Source: JAICNG01 sp035249985
Lineage (GTDB): Bacteria; Gemmatimonadota; Gemmatimonadetes; Gemmatimonadales; Gemmatimonadaceae
Length of the DNA: 64,000 nt
Reading direction: 5' to 3'
Assembly: GCA_035249985.1 (NCBI GenBank)
Contig: DATFFP010000103.1
Span: forward strand, 28,800-92,799
Part shown: piece by piece, positions 18,012-27,227 of the stretch
How positions within the stretch are numbered: position 1 is the first letter of the stretch
Layout of the letters: each line of letters begins with the position of its first letter
Position numbers and translations under genes: made by a program
Notes under the pieces: model-generated
Seen by the model: the letters and a program-made list of their open reading frames with translations, nothing else
Databases searched by the model: none
Told to the model about the DNA's origin: nothing

Positions 18012-19693
18012 TCCCCTACTTCGACATTCCCTGGGCCCTCGTGGCCGCCCCGGTACTCGCGGTCCTCGTGGCGGCGCTGCTCGTCGTCACCTTTCGCAAG
18101 CGGCGCCGGCGGCTCGCCGCGTTAGGCCAGGAAGGCATCGTCGCCCGACTCATCCCCTCATCCGCGACGCGCTCTCCGACCGCGCGGGTGATCCTCCTGT
18201 CGCTCGCGACCATATTCGCCGGCATCGCGTTCGCCGGCCCGCGCTGGGGCACCGAGCGAGCGATCGTGCGCGCCGGCGGCGCGGACATCGTGCTGGCGCT
18301 CGACGCGTCGCTGTCCATGCGCGCCACCGACGAGCGGCCCGATCGCCTCGAGCGCATGAAGCAGGAGGCGCGGCGCTTCCTGGCGGGCTCGCCGAGCGAT
18401 CGATTCGGCCTCATCGCCTTCGCGGGACGGAGCTACATCCTGACGCCGCTCACCGTCGACAAGGGCGCGCTCGAGCTCTACCTCGACAACCTGGACCCGA
18501 GCGTCGTCGGCCAGGCGGGGAGCTCGCTCGCCCGCGCCATTCGCCAGGGAACAGATCTCTTACTTACCTCACGTAGCGGAAGCGACCGCGCACTCGTCAT
18601 CATGAGCGACGGAGAAGCGTTCGAGCCGGAGAGCGACGTCGCCGAGGCCGCCCAGCGGGCCGCCGAGTCCGGAATCACCCTGGTGACGGTCGGGTTCGGC
18701 ACGTTGGCCGGCGCGACGATTCCCGAGCGCGGAGCGGGAGGGCAGACGTTGAAGCGTGACGAGAACGGAGAAATCGTCGTATCGCGGCACTCGCCCGAGC
18801 TGCTCGAGGCCGCCGCGCGCGCGGCGAACGGCGTCTACATCGCCGCCTCGGCCACCGACAAGGCAGCGAACATTCGCCGTTCGCTGGCGACGTTGCGGCG
18901 TCAGGGGCGCATGGCACAGGCGGGCGCGGAGCGACGGCCGCAATTCCAGCTGTTCCTTCTCCCGGCGTTGCTCTGTCTGCTCGCGGACACGCTGCTCGCG
19001 GAGCGCCGCGGTGCCCGTCGCCGTGCGCCGGCCGCGGCGCGAACGGCGGCCACGGCGCTGTTCTTCGCGGTGGCGCTTCCGTCGTCCGCATACGGTGCGA
19101 ACACCGAGGGCGACGAGCTGTTTCGGGCGCGTCGTTATGCCGAGGCTGCCGAGGCCTACCGTCGTGAGATCATGCGAGGGGATCGCTCGGCGCGGGCGCA
19201 GTACAACTACGGCACGGCGCTGATTCTCGCGGGCCGGCCGGACGAAGCGATCGAGACCCTGGAACGTGCCGCCCTCTCCACGGATCTCGAGACGCGATAC
19301 CGCGCGCTCTTCAACCTCGGCTACATCTTCTTGCAGCGCGGGCGCTCGCTGGAGGGCGATGCGGCGACGCAGGCCTTTGCCGCGGCGGTCGACGCGTACA
19401 AGCGAGCACTCCGTGCACGCCCCGATGAGCTCGATGCCAAGTGGAACTACGAGCTCGCTCGGCGCCGCCAGCAGTCCTCCGGCGGTGGTGGTGGCGGTGG
19501 CGGCGAGACGCCGGAGCCGGAAGACGATCCGGCCGCACCAGCACAGGAGCCCATTCCTCGTCCCAGCGGCGGTCTTTCCGAGCGTCAGGCAGAAGCGATC
19601 CTGAACAGCGCCGCACGCGACGAGCAGGAAGTGCAGGGTCGCAAGCAGCGCACGAATCAGCCGGACACACCGCCGCGAGGGAAGGACTGGTGA
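18008..19693 (+). CDS. Fused BatB-BatC protein: VWA domain plus TPR
   Basis: 561 aa. The first 330 residues repeat the BatA layout: two N-terminal membrane helices and a VWA domain with DASLS (Asp99, Ser101, Ser103). After a further hydrophobic segment and what looks like an internal signal (about 345-370) come TPR-like repeats (about 375-490), then a run of nine Gly and an acidic/Pro tail. In Bacteroidota-type operons these are separate genes, batB and batC; here they are one reading frame. The ATG at 18008 overlaps the batA stop. Confidence 0.8.
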   Translation: MIPYFDIPWALVAAPVLAVLVAALLVVTFRKRRRRLAALGQEGIVARLIPSSATRSPTARVILLSLATIFAGIAFAGPRWGTERAIVRAGGADIVLALDASLSMRATDERPDRLERMKQEARRFLAGSPSDRFGLIAFAGRSYILTPLTVDKGALELYLDNLDPSVVGQAGSSLARAIRQGTDLLLTSRSGSDRALVIMSDGEAFEPESDVAEAAQRAAESGITLVTVGFGTLAGATIPERGAGGQTLKRDENGEIVVSRHSPELLEAAARAANGVYIAASATDKAANIRRSLATLRRQGRMAQAGAERRPQFQLFLLPALLCLLADTLLAERRGARRRAPAAARTAATALFFAVALPSSAYGANTEGDELFRARRYAEAAEAYRREIMRGDRSARAQYNYGTALILAGRPDEAIETLERAALSTDLETRYRALFNLGYIFLQRGRSLEGDAATQAFAAAVDAYKRALRARPDELDAKWNYELARRRQQSSGGGGGGGGETPEPEDDPAAPAQEPIPRPSGGLSERQAEAILNSAARDEQEVQGRKQRTNQPDTPPRGKDW

Positions 19694-21807
19694 CGGGTCG
19701 TCTGGTGGTGGCGCTCGTTGCCCTCATCGGGTTGGCATCGCGCCCCGCCGACGCGCAGCTGCGCGCGCGGCGCGATTACTCTCGTGCGCCGGCCATCACC
19801 CGTAACCCCGTCCTCGATACGCTCGCACCCGTGCAGGTGCGCGCCCTCGTACTCCCTGAGACGGTGTATGTTGGCCAGCAAGCGACATATCAGGTAGCCG
19901 CGTTTTTTGCGCGCGCCGTGCGGGATCGGGTGCGCCGTCCCGAGTTCTTCGCGCCGGAGATGCGTGGCATGCTGGCGTATGAGTCGCCGTCGGATCTTCC
20001 CGCCTACACCGTGTCATCGCGTGGGAAGTCGTTCGAGGCGTTCGTCTACCAGCGCGCGATCTTTCCCGTAGCGGCGGGGCGATTCACCATCCCCTCGGCG
20101 CGGCTTACCTATGCGTTGCCGCTGACGCCGAGCTTCTTCAGTCGCGATGAGAGCTACGAGGCGCGCAGTGACAGTATCGTCGTGATCGCGATCGATCCGC
20201 CCGCGGACGGCCGGCCGGTCGAGTACCAGGGTGCGGTTGGCGCTCTCAGCATCACTGCGAATCTGGACACGGGCCGTGCCCGCGTCGGCGATCCGCTGTT
20301 GTTGCGCGTTCGCGTCGCCGGGGTCGGGAACGTGAAGCTGCTCCCGCGACCGCCCCTGCGCGTTCCGTGGGCGACCGTGGTCCCGGCCGATGAGCGCGTG
20401 ACCGTGACGACCGATCGCGACACCGTGCGTGGGGCCAAGGAGTTCGATTGGGTGCTCACGCCGACGCGTCCGGGAATGCGGACGCTGGCGCCGCTGCGCT
20501 ATTGGTATTTCGATCCGTGGACGGAGAGCTACCAGCTCGCCGAAGCCGCCCCCGATTCGGTCTTCGTCGCACCGGGCACGCTGGCGAGTGCGGATACCGG
20601 CACGACGATCGTTCCGCCGCTGGCGGTTCGCCCGACGTACCGCGGCCCACTACCTGTGCCGCCTCACGAGCGGAGCGAGTTCTGGCTGCTCCTCGGGCTG
20701 GCGCCCCTTCCGGCCACGGTGCGTCGGCTCACGAGTCGTCGGCGCACGCGCGCACGACCCGAGCTGGTATCTCGCGATCTTCGTGCGCTCGCCCGGCAGC
20801 GCCGGCCCGTCTCCGCCGGTGAGCTGCGACGCGCGCTCGTGCGGGCGCTCGCCGACCGCCTCAACGTGAGCGCTTTGACGCTCTCGTCCAATGGCGCCCT
20901 CGCGCGCGTGGCGCGTCGGGCGGGCGTGTCCGCGGCGGTCGCGCAGGATGCCGACCTCTTGCTCGCCGAGCTGGACCGCGCCGCCTTCAGCGGCTCACAT
21001 CCGGCGGCGAAGGACCATGCCAAGCGCGCCTGGCGCATTTTCCGCGACATCGATCGTGAGGCGCGGACGCGCGAATCACTCCGCGCCACGGTGACGGCTC
21101 TGCTCATTGGCGCGATGCTCCTCGTCGCGACGCAAGGCGCGATTGCCGTCCAGACCGAGCTCCACCCGGCGCGCCGCTTCGCCGTCGGCGTCGCCGATTA
21201 TCGGGCGGGCCGGTATTCCGATGCCGCTCGCGAGTTCGGCGCCGTGGCCACCGCGGAGCCGCGCGCCCCTGATGCATGGATGAATTACGGCAGCGCATCG
21301 TGGCAGGCGGCGGACACCGCCCGTGCCGTCGTTGGATGGCAGCGTGCGTTGCGACTCGAGCCCCTCGCTACCGACGCCCGCGAAGCGCTCATTCTCGTCG
21401 ACCTTCCCGTGGACGAGTCGCTTGGCGATGTCCCCCCACTTCCGGTCGCACCGCTCGCGCTCGTCGCGGCCTCCCTCTGGTGCCTCGCGTGGCTGCTCGT
21501 CGCGCTTCGCATTCGGCGGCCAGGGGCGACGGCCATCGCATTGGGCGGTATCTCGCTGTCGGTCGCTCTCGCTGCGGTCGCTTTCACGGCACATTCCGCG
21601 GTCACGGGGCGAGGGCTCGCGGTGATGGACGCCACCGGCGCGCTGCGGATGCTTCCCGCGCTGGCCGCGGAATACGGCGCAGTCGCCCGCGTCGGCGAGG
21701 TCGCGCGCATCGAGGAACGGCGAGGAGACTGGACGCGGATCGCACTCGCGGGCGCGCGCGAAGGCTGGGTCGAGCACGCACTGCTGGTACCGCTCACGCG
21801 CAATTGA
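19690..21807 (+). CDS. Fused BatD-BatE-like protein: BatD, TPR, SH3
   Basis: 705 aa from a GTG overlapping the previous stop. A signal peptide (about 1-20) precedes a large beta-rich BatD-type region (about 40-300) and a membrane helix near 330. Next comes a basic cytoplasmic stretch, another membrane helix (about 475-495), a TPR pair (about 505-570), two more membrane helices (about 590-645) and a C-terminal SH3-like module (about 650-705, ending GWVEHALLVPL). BatD and BatE are normally separate. The last gene of the operon. Confidence 0.75.
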   Translation: MTGRLVVALVALIGLASRPADAQLRARRDYSRAPAITRNPVLDTLAPVQVRALVLPETVYVGQQATYQVAAFFARAVRDRVRRPEFFAPEMRGMLAYESPSDLPAYTVSSRGKSFEAFVYQRAIFPVAAGRFTIPSARLTYALPLTPSFFSRDESYEARSDSIVVIAIDPPADGRPVEYQGAVGALSITANLDTGRARVGDPLLLRVRVAGVGNVKLLPRPPLRVPWATVVPADERVTVTTDRDTVRGAKEFDWVLTPTRPGMRTLAPLRYWYFDPWTESYQLAEAAPDSVFVAPGTLASADTGTTIVPPLAVRPTYRGPLPVPPHERSEFWLLLGLAPLPATVRRLTSRRRTRARPELVSRDLRALARQRRPVSAGELRRALVRALADRLNVSALTLSSNGALARVARRAGVSAAVAQDADLLLAELDRAAFSGSHPAAKDHAKRAWRIFRDIDREARTRESLRATVTALLIGAMLLVATQGAIAVQTELHPARRFAVGVADYRAGRYSDAAREFGAVATAEPRAPDAWMNYGSASWQAADTARAVVGWQRALRLEPLATDAREALILVDLPVDESLGDVPPLPVAPLALVAASLWCLAWLLVALRIRRPGATAIALGGISLSVALAAVAFTAHSAVTGRGLAVMDATGALRMLPALAAEYGAVARVGEVARIEERRGDWTRIALAGAREGWVEHALLVPLTRN

Positions 21808-21833
21808 CCGCTTCCGGCAAACGCGCGTAGCTT
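21804..21833 (+). promoter_or_regulatory. Candidate mutL promoter giving a leaderless mRNA
   Basis: TTGACC (21804-21809), 18 bases, TAGCTT (21828-21833). The expected transcription start falls on or next to the ATG at 21839, and there is no Shine-Dalgarno, so mutL may be translated from a leaderless message. The -35 box overlaps the end of the upstream gene. Confidence 0.55.
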
Positions 21834-21838
21834 CCTGC

Positions 21839-23569
21839 ATGCCGCGCATCGCCGTCCTGCCCAACACCGTCGTTGACCAGATCGCGGCAGGCGAGGTCAT
21901 CGAGCGGCCGGCCTCGATCGTCAAGGAGCTGCTCGAGAACGCGCTCGATGCAGGTGCGCGCTCCGTCGAGGTCGACGTCACCGACGGCGGTCGCTCGCGC
22001 ATCCGCCTTGCCGACGACGGCACGGGAATGCCACGCGACGATGCGATCCTCGCGCTCGCGCGACACGCCACCTCCAAGATCCGGCGCACCGACGACCTTG
22101 TTGGCGTCGGCACGTTCGGCTTTCGCGGTGAGGCGCTGGCCGCGATCGCCTCGATCTCCTCCATCGAGATCGAGACGGCGGCGGAGGATGGCCGGGGCAC
22201 GCTGGTCCGCGCCGACAATGGGGAGGTGCGCGAGGTCGGTGAGTGTAGTCGCCGGCGCGGCACTACCGTCACGGTGACGCGCGTGTTCTCCAACACCCCG
22301 TCGCGGCTCGCCTTCCTTCGATCACCGCGATCGGAGTGGCGTGCAACGGCCGACGCGCTGACCAGCATCGCGCTAGCTCGACGCGACGTGCGGATCACGG
22401 CGACACATGATGGACGTCAAACGTTCGCGCTCGCACCGGCGAGCTCGCTGCGCGCCCGCGTCGCGGCACTGTGGGGCGGGGCGTACGCCGACGGCCTCGT
22501 CGACGTGGAAGACGTGACCGGCTCGATTCACGTCTCGGGTCTCGTCGAGCGACCCGGCGATGCCGGCACCGCCGCCCGTCGAATTTTCCTGACCGTGAAC
22601 GGGCGCGCGGTGCGCGATCACGGCATGGTGCGCGCCGCCGAGGCTGCCTATCGCTCGACATTACCCGCGGGCGTCCGACCGTCTCTGCTCCTCGAGCTCG
22701 CCGTTCCGGGCGATCTGGTCGACGTCAACGTGCATCCGATGAAGGCGGAGGTACGGTTTCGCGATCGCTGGATGTTGGAGCGCGCCGTCGAGGCGGCGGT
22801 TCGTCGGGCGCTTGGGACCCCCCAGAGCGCACCGGCGCTCGGCTACCGCGCATGGTCGTTCGGGGGAACGCAGAATGGCGGCGTCGGCACCGTCGTGGAC
22901 ACCGAAGTATTGCGTCGTGCTGACGGGGGGTTCGGGCCGCTGCTCGACAACCCGGATGGGTCGGCGTCTCCGGGCTCGCCCCGGCTGCCTGACGACGCAC
23001 CGATTCCCCCGCTCGTACAGCTTCGCGATACGTATCTCATGTTCGAGCGGGATGACGGCATCGTCCTCATCGACCAGCATTCCGCACACGAACGCGTACT
23101 GTTCGAGCGATTCCTGGGGACCCTCGAGCGTGGCGAGGCGCCATCGCAGCGGCTGCTCTTTCCGCTGACGCTGCATCTTGGCCCAGCGGAGGCCGATGCG
23201 TTCGAGGAGCACCAGGACCTCTTCACGGCGCTCGGCTTCGAGGTCGAAGGATTCGGCGGATATACCTTGATCATTCGTGCGGTCCCGATGCCGCATCCGC
23301 GGTTCGATGCCGAGCGATGCATTCGCGAGACGCTCGACGCGCTCGCCGGGAGCCGGTTCGCGAGCGCCGCGCCGCGTCATGAGCGCCTCGCGGCGACGGT
23401 CGCCTGCAAGGCCGCCATCAAGGCCGGGGACGCGCTGTCGGCAGCCGAGATGCGAGCGCTCTTCAGCGCGTTAGGCGCGACGGCGCTGCCCGCGCACGAC
23501 GTGCATGGACGCGCGACGATCGTCCACGTACCGTGGGACGAGGTCGATCGCCGGTTTGGCCGCCGCTGA
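21839..23569 (+). CDS. mutL: DNA mismatch repair protein MutL
   Basis: 576 aa. The N-terminal GHKL ATPase motifs are present (ELLENALDAG, DDGTGM, GFRGEAL). The C-terminal domain carries a DQHSAHERVLFE segment from Asp412, which matches the DQHA-x2-E-x4-E endonuclease motif except Ser for Ala. MutL here is therefore probably a nicking endonuclease, as in bacteria lacking MutH. The region about 335-395 is a Gly/Pro linker. Confidence 0.93.
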   Translation: MPRIAVLPNTVVDQIAAGEVIERPASIVKELLENALDAGARSVEVDVTDGGRSRIRLADDGTGMPRDDAILALARHATSKIRRTDDLVGVGTFGFRGEALAAIASISSIEIETAAEDGRGTLVRADNGEVREVGECSRRRGTTVTVTRVFSNTPSRLAFLRSPRSEWRATADALTSIALARRDVRITATHDGRQTFALAPASSLRARVAALWGGAYADGLVDVEDVTGSIHVSGLVERPGDAGTAARRIFLTVNGRAVRDHGMVRAAEAAYRSTLPAGVRPSLLLELAVPGDLVDVNVHPMKAEVRFRDRWMLERAVEAAVRRALGTPQSAPALGYRAWSFGGTQNGGVGTVVDTEVLRRADGGFGPLLDNPDGSASPGSPRLPDDAPIPPLVQLRDTYLMFERDDGIVLIDQHSAHERVLFERFLGTLERGEAPSQRLLFPLTLHLGPAEADAFEEHQDLFTALGFEVEGFGGYTLIIRAVPMPHPRFDAERCIRETLDALAGSRFASAAPRHERLAATVACKAAIKAGDALSAAEMRALFSALGATALPAHDVHGRATIVHVPWDEVDRRFGRR

Positions 23570-24479
23570 GCTTCGCATCATTTGTGGCCCGACGGCCGCC
23601 GGAAAGTCGGCGCTCGCCCTTTCGCTCGCCGAGCGCGGGCCGACGACCATCATCAGCGCGGACTCGCGGCAGATCTATCGCCGCTTCGACATCGGAACTG
23701 CCAAGCCTACCGCCGGGGAGCGCCGACGCGTTCCGCATCGCGGCATCGACATCGTCGACCCCACGGAGCGCCATTCGGCCGCCGCATGGGCGGAGGACGC
23801 GATTCGCTGGGCGGCAGAGGCGACGGCAGCGCAGCGCACAGCCGTCGTCGTCGGAGGCACCGGATTCTATCTGCGTGCGCTCGCCATGCCGCTGTTCGAG
23901 GAGCCGCCGCTGGACGCTGATCGGCGCGCCGCGCTGGCGCGCGCGCTCAACCCTATGACCACGCCCGAGCTTCGCCGGTGGTGCGAGCAGCTCGACCCTG
24001 CGCGTGCGCATCTCGGGCGCACGCAGCTGCTGCGCGCGATCGAGATCGCCATCCTCACCGGGCGGCCCATTAGCGCCTGGCATCGCGAGCAGCCCCGACG
24101 CCCAACCGTTCGCGCTCGCTGGCTCGTGGTGAGCCCCCGATCGCCGGCGGCGCTCGCGCACCGGATCGAAGAGCGTGCGGCAGCGATGGTTCGAGCGGGA
24201 TGGGAGGACGAGGTGCGCGAGCTCGTGCAAACCGTCCCCGAGGATGCCCCGGCGTGGAACGCGACTGGCTATCGTACCGTGAGGGAGCGGGTCCGCGGGA
24301 CGCTGACGCGTGACGCGATGCTGGCGCGCATCATCGTGGAGACTCGGCAGTACGCCAAGCGGCAGCGCACCTGGTTCCGGCACCAGCTGCCCTCCGAGCG
24401 GGTGACGCGCATCGATCCCGGAGACGAGCGCGCGATGGACATGGCGATCCACTGGTGGAGGGAGGGGGCGACGCAGTGA
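23556..24479 (+). CDS. miaA: tRNA dimethylallyltransferase
   Basis: About 307 aa; adds dimethylallyl to A37 of tRNAs reading UNN codons. P-loop GPTAAGKSAL, the DSRQIYRRFDIGTAKP segment and GGTGFYLRAL are present. The start is uncertain: I favour the TTG at 23556, which overlaps mutL by 14 bases, but an in-frame ATG at 23505 would add 17 residues within mutL. The C-terminal QYAKRQRTWFR element is intact. Confidence 0.9.
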   Translation: MAAAELRIICGPTAAGKSALALSLAERGPTTIISADSRQIYRRFDIGTAKPTAGERRRVPHRGIDIVDPTERHSAAAWAEDAIRWAAEATAAQRTAVVVGGTGFYLRALAMPLFEEPPLDADRRAALARALNPMTTPELRRWCEQLDPARAHLGRTQLLRAIEIAILTGRPISAWHREQPRRPTVRARWLVVSPRSPAALAHRIEERAAAMVRAGWEDEVRELVQTVPEDAPAWNATGYRTVRERVRGTLTRDAMLARIIVETRQYAKRQRTWFRHQLPSERVTRIDPGDERAMDMAIHWWREGATQ

Positions 24480-25603
24480 GAATCGGCATCAGCTGTTATC
24501 CGACGTATGGGGGATCGGGCGCGGTCGCCACCGAGCTTGGGATCGCGCTCGCCGGGCGCGGCCACCTCGTGCATTTCATCACGTACCAGCAGCCCTTTCG
24601 GCTCCCGTCGTTTCTTCCTCGGGTGTTCTTCCATGAGGTCGATGTCGGGCGATATCCGCTGTTCGAGTATCCCCCGTACGATCTCGCGCTGGCGGTGCGC
24701 ATGCACGAGGTCGTGCGCACGCACAAGCTCGACCTGCTGCACGTCCACTACGCGATCCCTCACGCGACGAGCGCGTGGATCGCGCGCGAGATGCTCGAGG
24801 ACGGCGGCTCAGGGGTGCGCATCGCGACCACGCTGCACGGCACCGACATCACGCTCGTGGGGCAGGATCCTTCGTTCCATGCGATTGCGAAGTTTTCCAT
24901 CGAGCGCTCCGATGCGCTCACGGCAGTGTCGGAATACCTCAAGCGTGAGACGTTCAACGCCTTCGGGTGCACCGGATGCGCGGTGGAAGTCATCCACAAC
25001 TTCATCGATCCCGACGTCTACGACCGCCGGAAGTACACCACGACCATTCGCGATCAGGTGCAGGCCGGACGGAAAGTCCTCATGCACATCTCGAACTTCC
25101 GGCCTGTCAAACGCGTGCGGGACGTGGTGCGCATCTTCGCCCACGTCGCGCGGGCGATGCCGAGTGTGCTGGTGATGGTCGGTGACGGCCCGGATCGCGT
25201 CACGGCCGAGAAGGAGGCCGAGGCGCTCGGCGTCTCCGACCAGACGATGTTCCTCGGGCGTCTCGACGCGATTGCGCCGCTGTTGGCGGGCGCTGATCTC
25301 TTTCTTCTTCCGACGGAGCGCGAATCGTTCGGGCTCAGCGCACTCGAGGCGCTCGCGTGCGGCGTGCCGGTGATCGGGGCGCGGGCTGGCGGGCTTCCGG
25401 AAGTGGTGCGCGATGGTGTCACGGGCGCGCTGCGCGAGGTCGGCGACGTCGAGGAAATGTCTGCCGCGGCGGTCGACATCCTCTCCTCGCCGGAGAAGTG
25501 GCAGGCGATGAGTGAAGCGGCCGCCGCCGACGCGCGCACGCGCTTTTCGCAAAAGGACATCGTCACGCGGTACGAGGATTTCTACACGCGTGTCCTCGCC
25601 TAG
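24476..25603 (+). CDS. bshA: N-acetyl-alpha-D-glucosaminyl L-malate synthase (bacillithiol pathway)
   Basis: 375 aa GT4 glycosyltransferase. The opening RIGISCYPTYGGSG-ATELG, FITYQQPFRL, HVHYAIPHA and NFIDPDVY segments follow BshA of Bacillus closely, and ESFGLSALEALACGVPV is the GT4 nucleotide-sugar site. BshA joins UDP-GlcNAc to malate in the first step of making bacillithiol. BshB and BshC are not in the window. The GTG overlaps the miaA stop with GGAGGGAGG upstream. Confidence 0.87.
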   Translation: MRIGISCYPTYGGSGAVATELGIALAGRGHLVHFITYQQPFRLPSFLPRVFFHEVDVGRYPLFEYPPYDLALAVRMHEVVRTHKLDLLHVHYAIPHATSAWIAREMLEDGGSGVRIATTLHGTDITLVGQDPSFHAIAKFSIERSDALTAVSEYLKRETFNAFGCTGCAVEVIHNFIDPDVYDRRKYTTTIRDQVQAGRKVLMHISNFRPVKRVRDVVRIFAHVARAMPSVLVMVGDGPDRVTAEKEAEALGVSDQTMFLGRLDAIAPLLAGADLFLLPTERESFGLSALEALACGVPVIGARAGGLPEVVRDGVTGALREVGDVEEMSAAAVDILSSPEKWQAMSEAAAADARTRFSQKDIVTRYEDFYTRVLA

Positions 25604-26393
25604 CGAGTGGCTGACGCTCGTCCGCTGGAGGAATGCGCTGCTCGCGGGGGCGGGCGTGTTCGCGGGGGCGTGGTGGAGCGGGGGGCAGGTGTCGGTCCGC
25701 GTGGGGGCGGTCATCCTCGCGGCCCTCGCGCTCACGGCGGTCGCGAACACGACCAATGACGTTGCCGACGTGAGCATCGATCGGCTCGCACATCCCGAAC
25801 GTCCGGTGGCGTCGGGCGCGATCAGTCCCGAGTCGGCTCGGCGCTTCGCCGTCATCTGCTCGGGGCTCGCGGTCGTTCTGGCCGCGGTCGTGACCTGGTG
25901 GCTGGCGGTGCTGACCGTGATCGTCGTCGCCATCATGTGGGTCTACAGCTCCCGCTTGAAGCCGCGTGGGATCCCCGGAAACGTGGCTGTCGCCGTGCTC
26001 GGGTCGCTGCCTTTTCTCTATGGCGCCGCTGCGGTCGATGAGCTGGCGAAGGGCATGCTGCTCGTCGCGATTGGGACACCGCTTCACTTCGCCCGCGAGG
26101 TGGCGAAGGACGTCGAGGACGCGACGGCAGATGCCGCCACCCGCCGGACGCTGCCGGTGACCCGCGGTCGGCAGACGGCGCGCGCCGCCGTCGTGGCCGG
26201 TGTCGCGGCCTACGCGCTGGTGGTCGCGCTGCTCACGACGGCATATCCCCTCTTCGCGTTGCTCCTGGTCCCGACCATCTTTCTCGCCATCCTTGCCGTC
26301 CGCCGTCTGTATCGCGACCGCGCCGGCACCGCAGCGCTGCTCAAGGCCGCAATGGTCCTGGCCATCGCGGCGCTCGTCATCAGCGCCCGCTGA
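25590..26393 (+). CDS. UbiA-family prenyltransferase
   Basis: 267 aa with about eight hydrophobic helices. The two Asp-rich prenyl-diphosphate motifs are NDVADVSID (Asn56, Asp57, Asp60, Asp64) and REVAKDVED. The pattern and small size resemble geranylgeranylglycerol-phosphate geranylgeranyltransferase-like members more than menaquinone MenA, but the acceptor is not determined. The GTG at 25590 overlaps bshA by 14 bases. Confidence 0.8.
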   Translation: MSSPSEWLTLVRWRNALLAGAGVFAGAWWSGGQVSVRVGAVILAALALTAVANTTNDVADVSIDRLAHPERPVASGAISPESARRFAVICSGLAVVLAAVVTWWLAVLTVIVVAIMWVYSSRLKPRGIPGNVAVAVLGSLPFLYGAAAVDELAKGMLLVAIGTPLHFAREVAKDVEDATADAATRRTLPVTRGRQTARAAVVAGVAAYALVVALLTTAYPLFALLLVPTIFLAILAVRRLYRDRAGTAALLKAAMVLAIAALVISAR

Positions 26394-26423
26394 TCGCGTG
26401 CGTATCTCGAACGGAGAAGGGCA

Positions 26424-27227
26424 GTGACCGTCTGGCAGGCGATCATTCTCGGCGTCCTGCAAGGGCTGGCGGAGTTTCTTCCGATCAGCAGCTCGGCGCA
26501 TCTGGCGCTCACGCCGTGGATTCTCGGATGGGAGAGTCCGGGGCTCGCGTTCGATGTCGCCCTTCATGTCGGCACGCTCGCGGCGGTGCTCTGGTTCTTC
26601 CGAGCGCAGTGGGTCGCGCTCGTGCGGGCGGCCTGGCGCATCGCGGTCACGCGGCGCATCGAGACGGAGGAGGAGAAGCGTGTCCTGTTCCTCATCATCG
26701 CGACGATTCCCGGAGGCGTGGGCGGCCTCGTGCTCGCTGAATACGCCGAAACGGTCTTCCGGACGCCGGCGCTCATCGCGACGACGCTGATCATCATGGG
26801 CGTCATCCTGTGGGCGGTCGACCGGTTCGCTGCGCACGAGCGGCCGCTCGGCCAGATGCGGTGGACGCATGCGTTGCTGTTCGGGCTTGCTCAGGTTCTC
26901 GCACTCGTTCCTGGAGTTTCACGGTCCGGATCGACGATGACCGCCGGGCGGGCAATGGGCTTTCACCGGGAGAGCGCGGCGGTCTTTGCTTTCCTCATGA
27001 GCATGCCGATCACGGCCGCCGCCGCGGCGTACGAGGTACCCAAGGCGATCGCGGAAGGCGGCGTGGGCGCACCCATCATTGCCGGGGTCATCGCGTCGGG
27101 CCTCAGCGGATGGTTGGCGATCAGTGTGCTTCTGAAGTACGTCGCGCGTCACGGCTTTGGCGTGTTCGCGGCCTACCGCATCGCCCTGGGGCTCGGCGTA
27201 CTCGCACTGGTGGCCATGCGCTCATGA
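26424..27227 (+). CDS. uppP: Undecaprenyl-diphosphatase, BacA type
   Basis: 267 aa, polytopic. The catalytic segments LAEFLPISSSAHL (residues about 14-26) and PGVSRSGSTM are intact. It recycles the lipid carrier for cell-wall synthesis by removing phosphate from undecaprenyl diphosphate and confers bacitracin tolerance. GTG start with GGAGAAGGG upstream. The following birA starts inside its stop. Confidence 0.93.
   Translation: MTVWQAIILGVLQGLAEFLPISSSAHLALTPWILGWESPGLAFDVALHVGTLAAVLWFFRAQWVALVRAAWRIAVTRRIETEEEKRVLFLIIATIPGGVGGLVLAEYAETVFRTPALIATTLIIMGVILWAVDRFAAHERPLGQMRWTHALLFGLAQVLALVPGVSRSGSTMTAGRAMGFHRESAAVFAFLMSMPITAAAAAYEVPKAIAEGGVGAPIIAGVIASGLSGWLAISVLLKYVARHGFGVFAAYRIALGLGVLALVAMRS

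Noticed and set aside
18547..18585. Locally low-GC stretch in the BatB part, as a sign of recent insertion
   Set aside because: It is short, keeps the frame and the VWA pattern, and is not flanked by repeats.
19485..19506. Gly codon run (nine Gly) as a frameshift or assembly fault
   Set aside because: The frame continues with a sensible acidic/Pro tail to a stop that overlaps the next start, so it reads as a natural linker.
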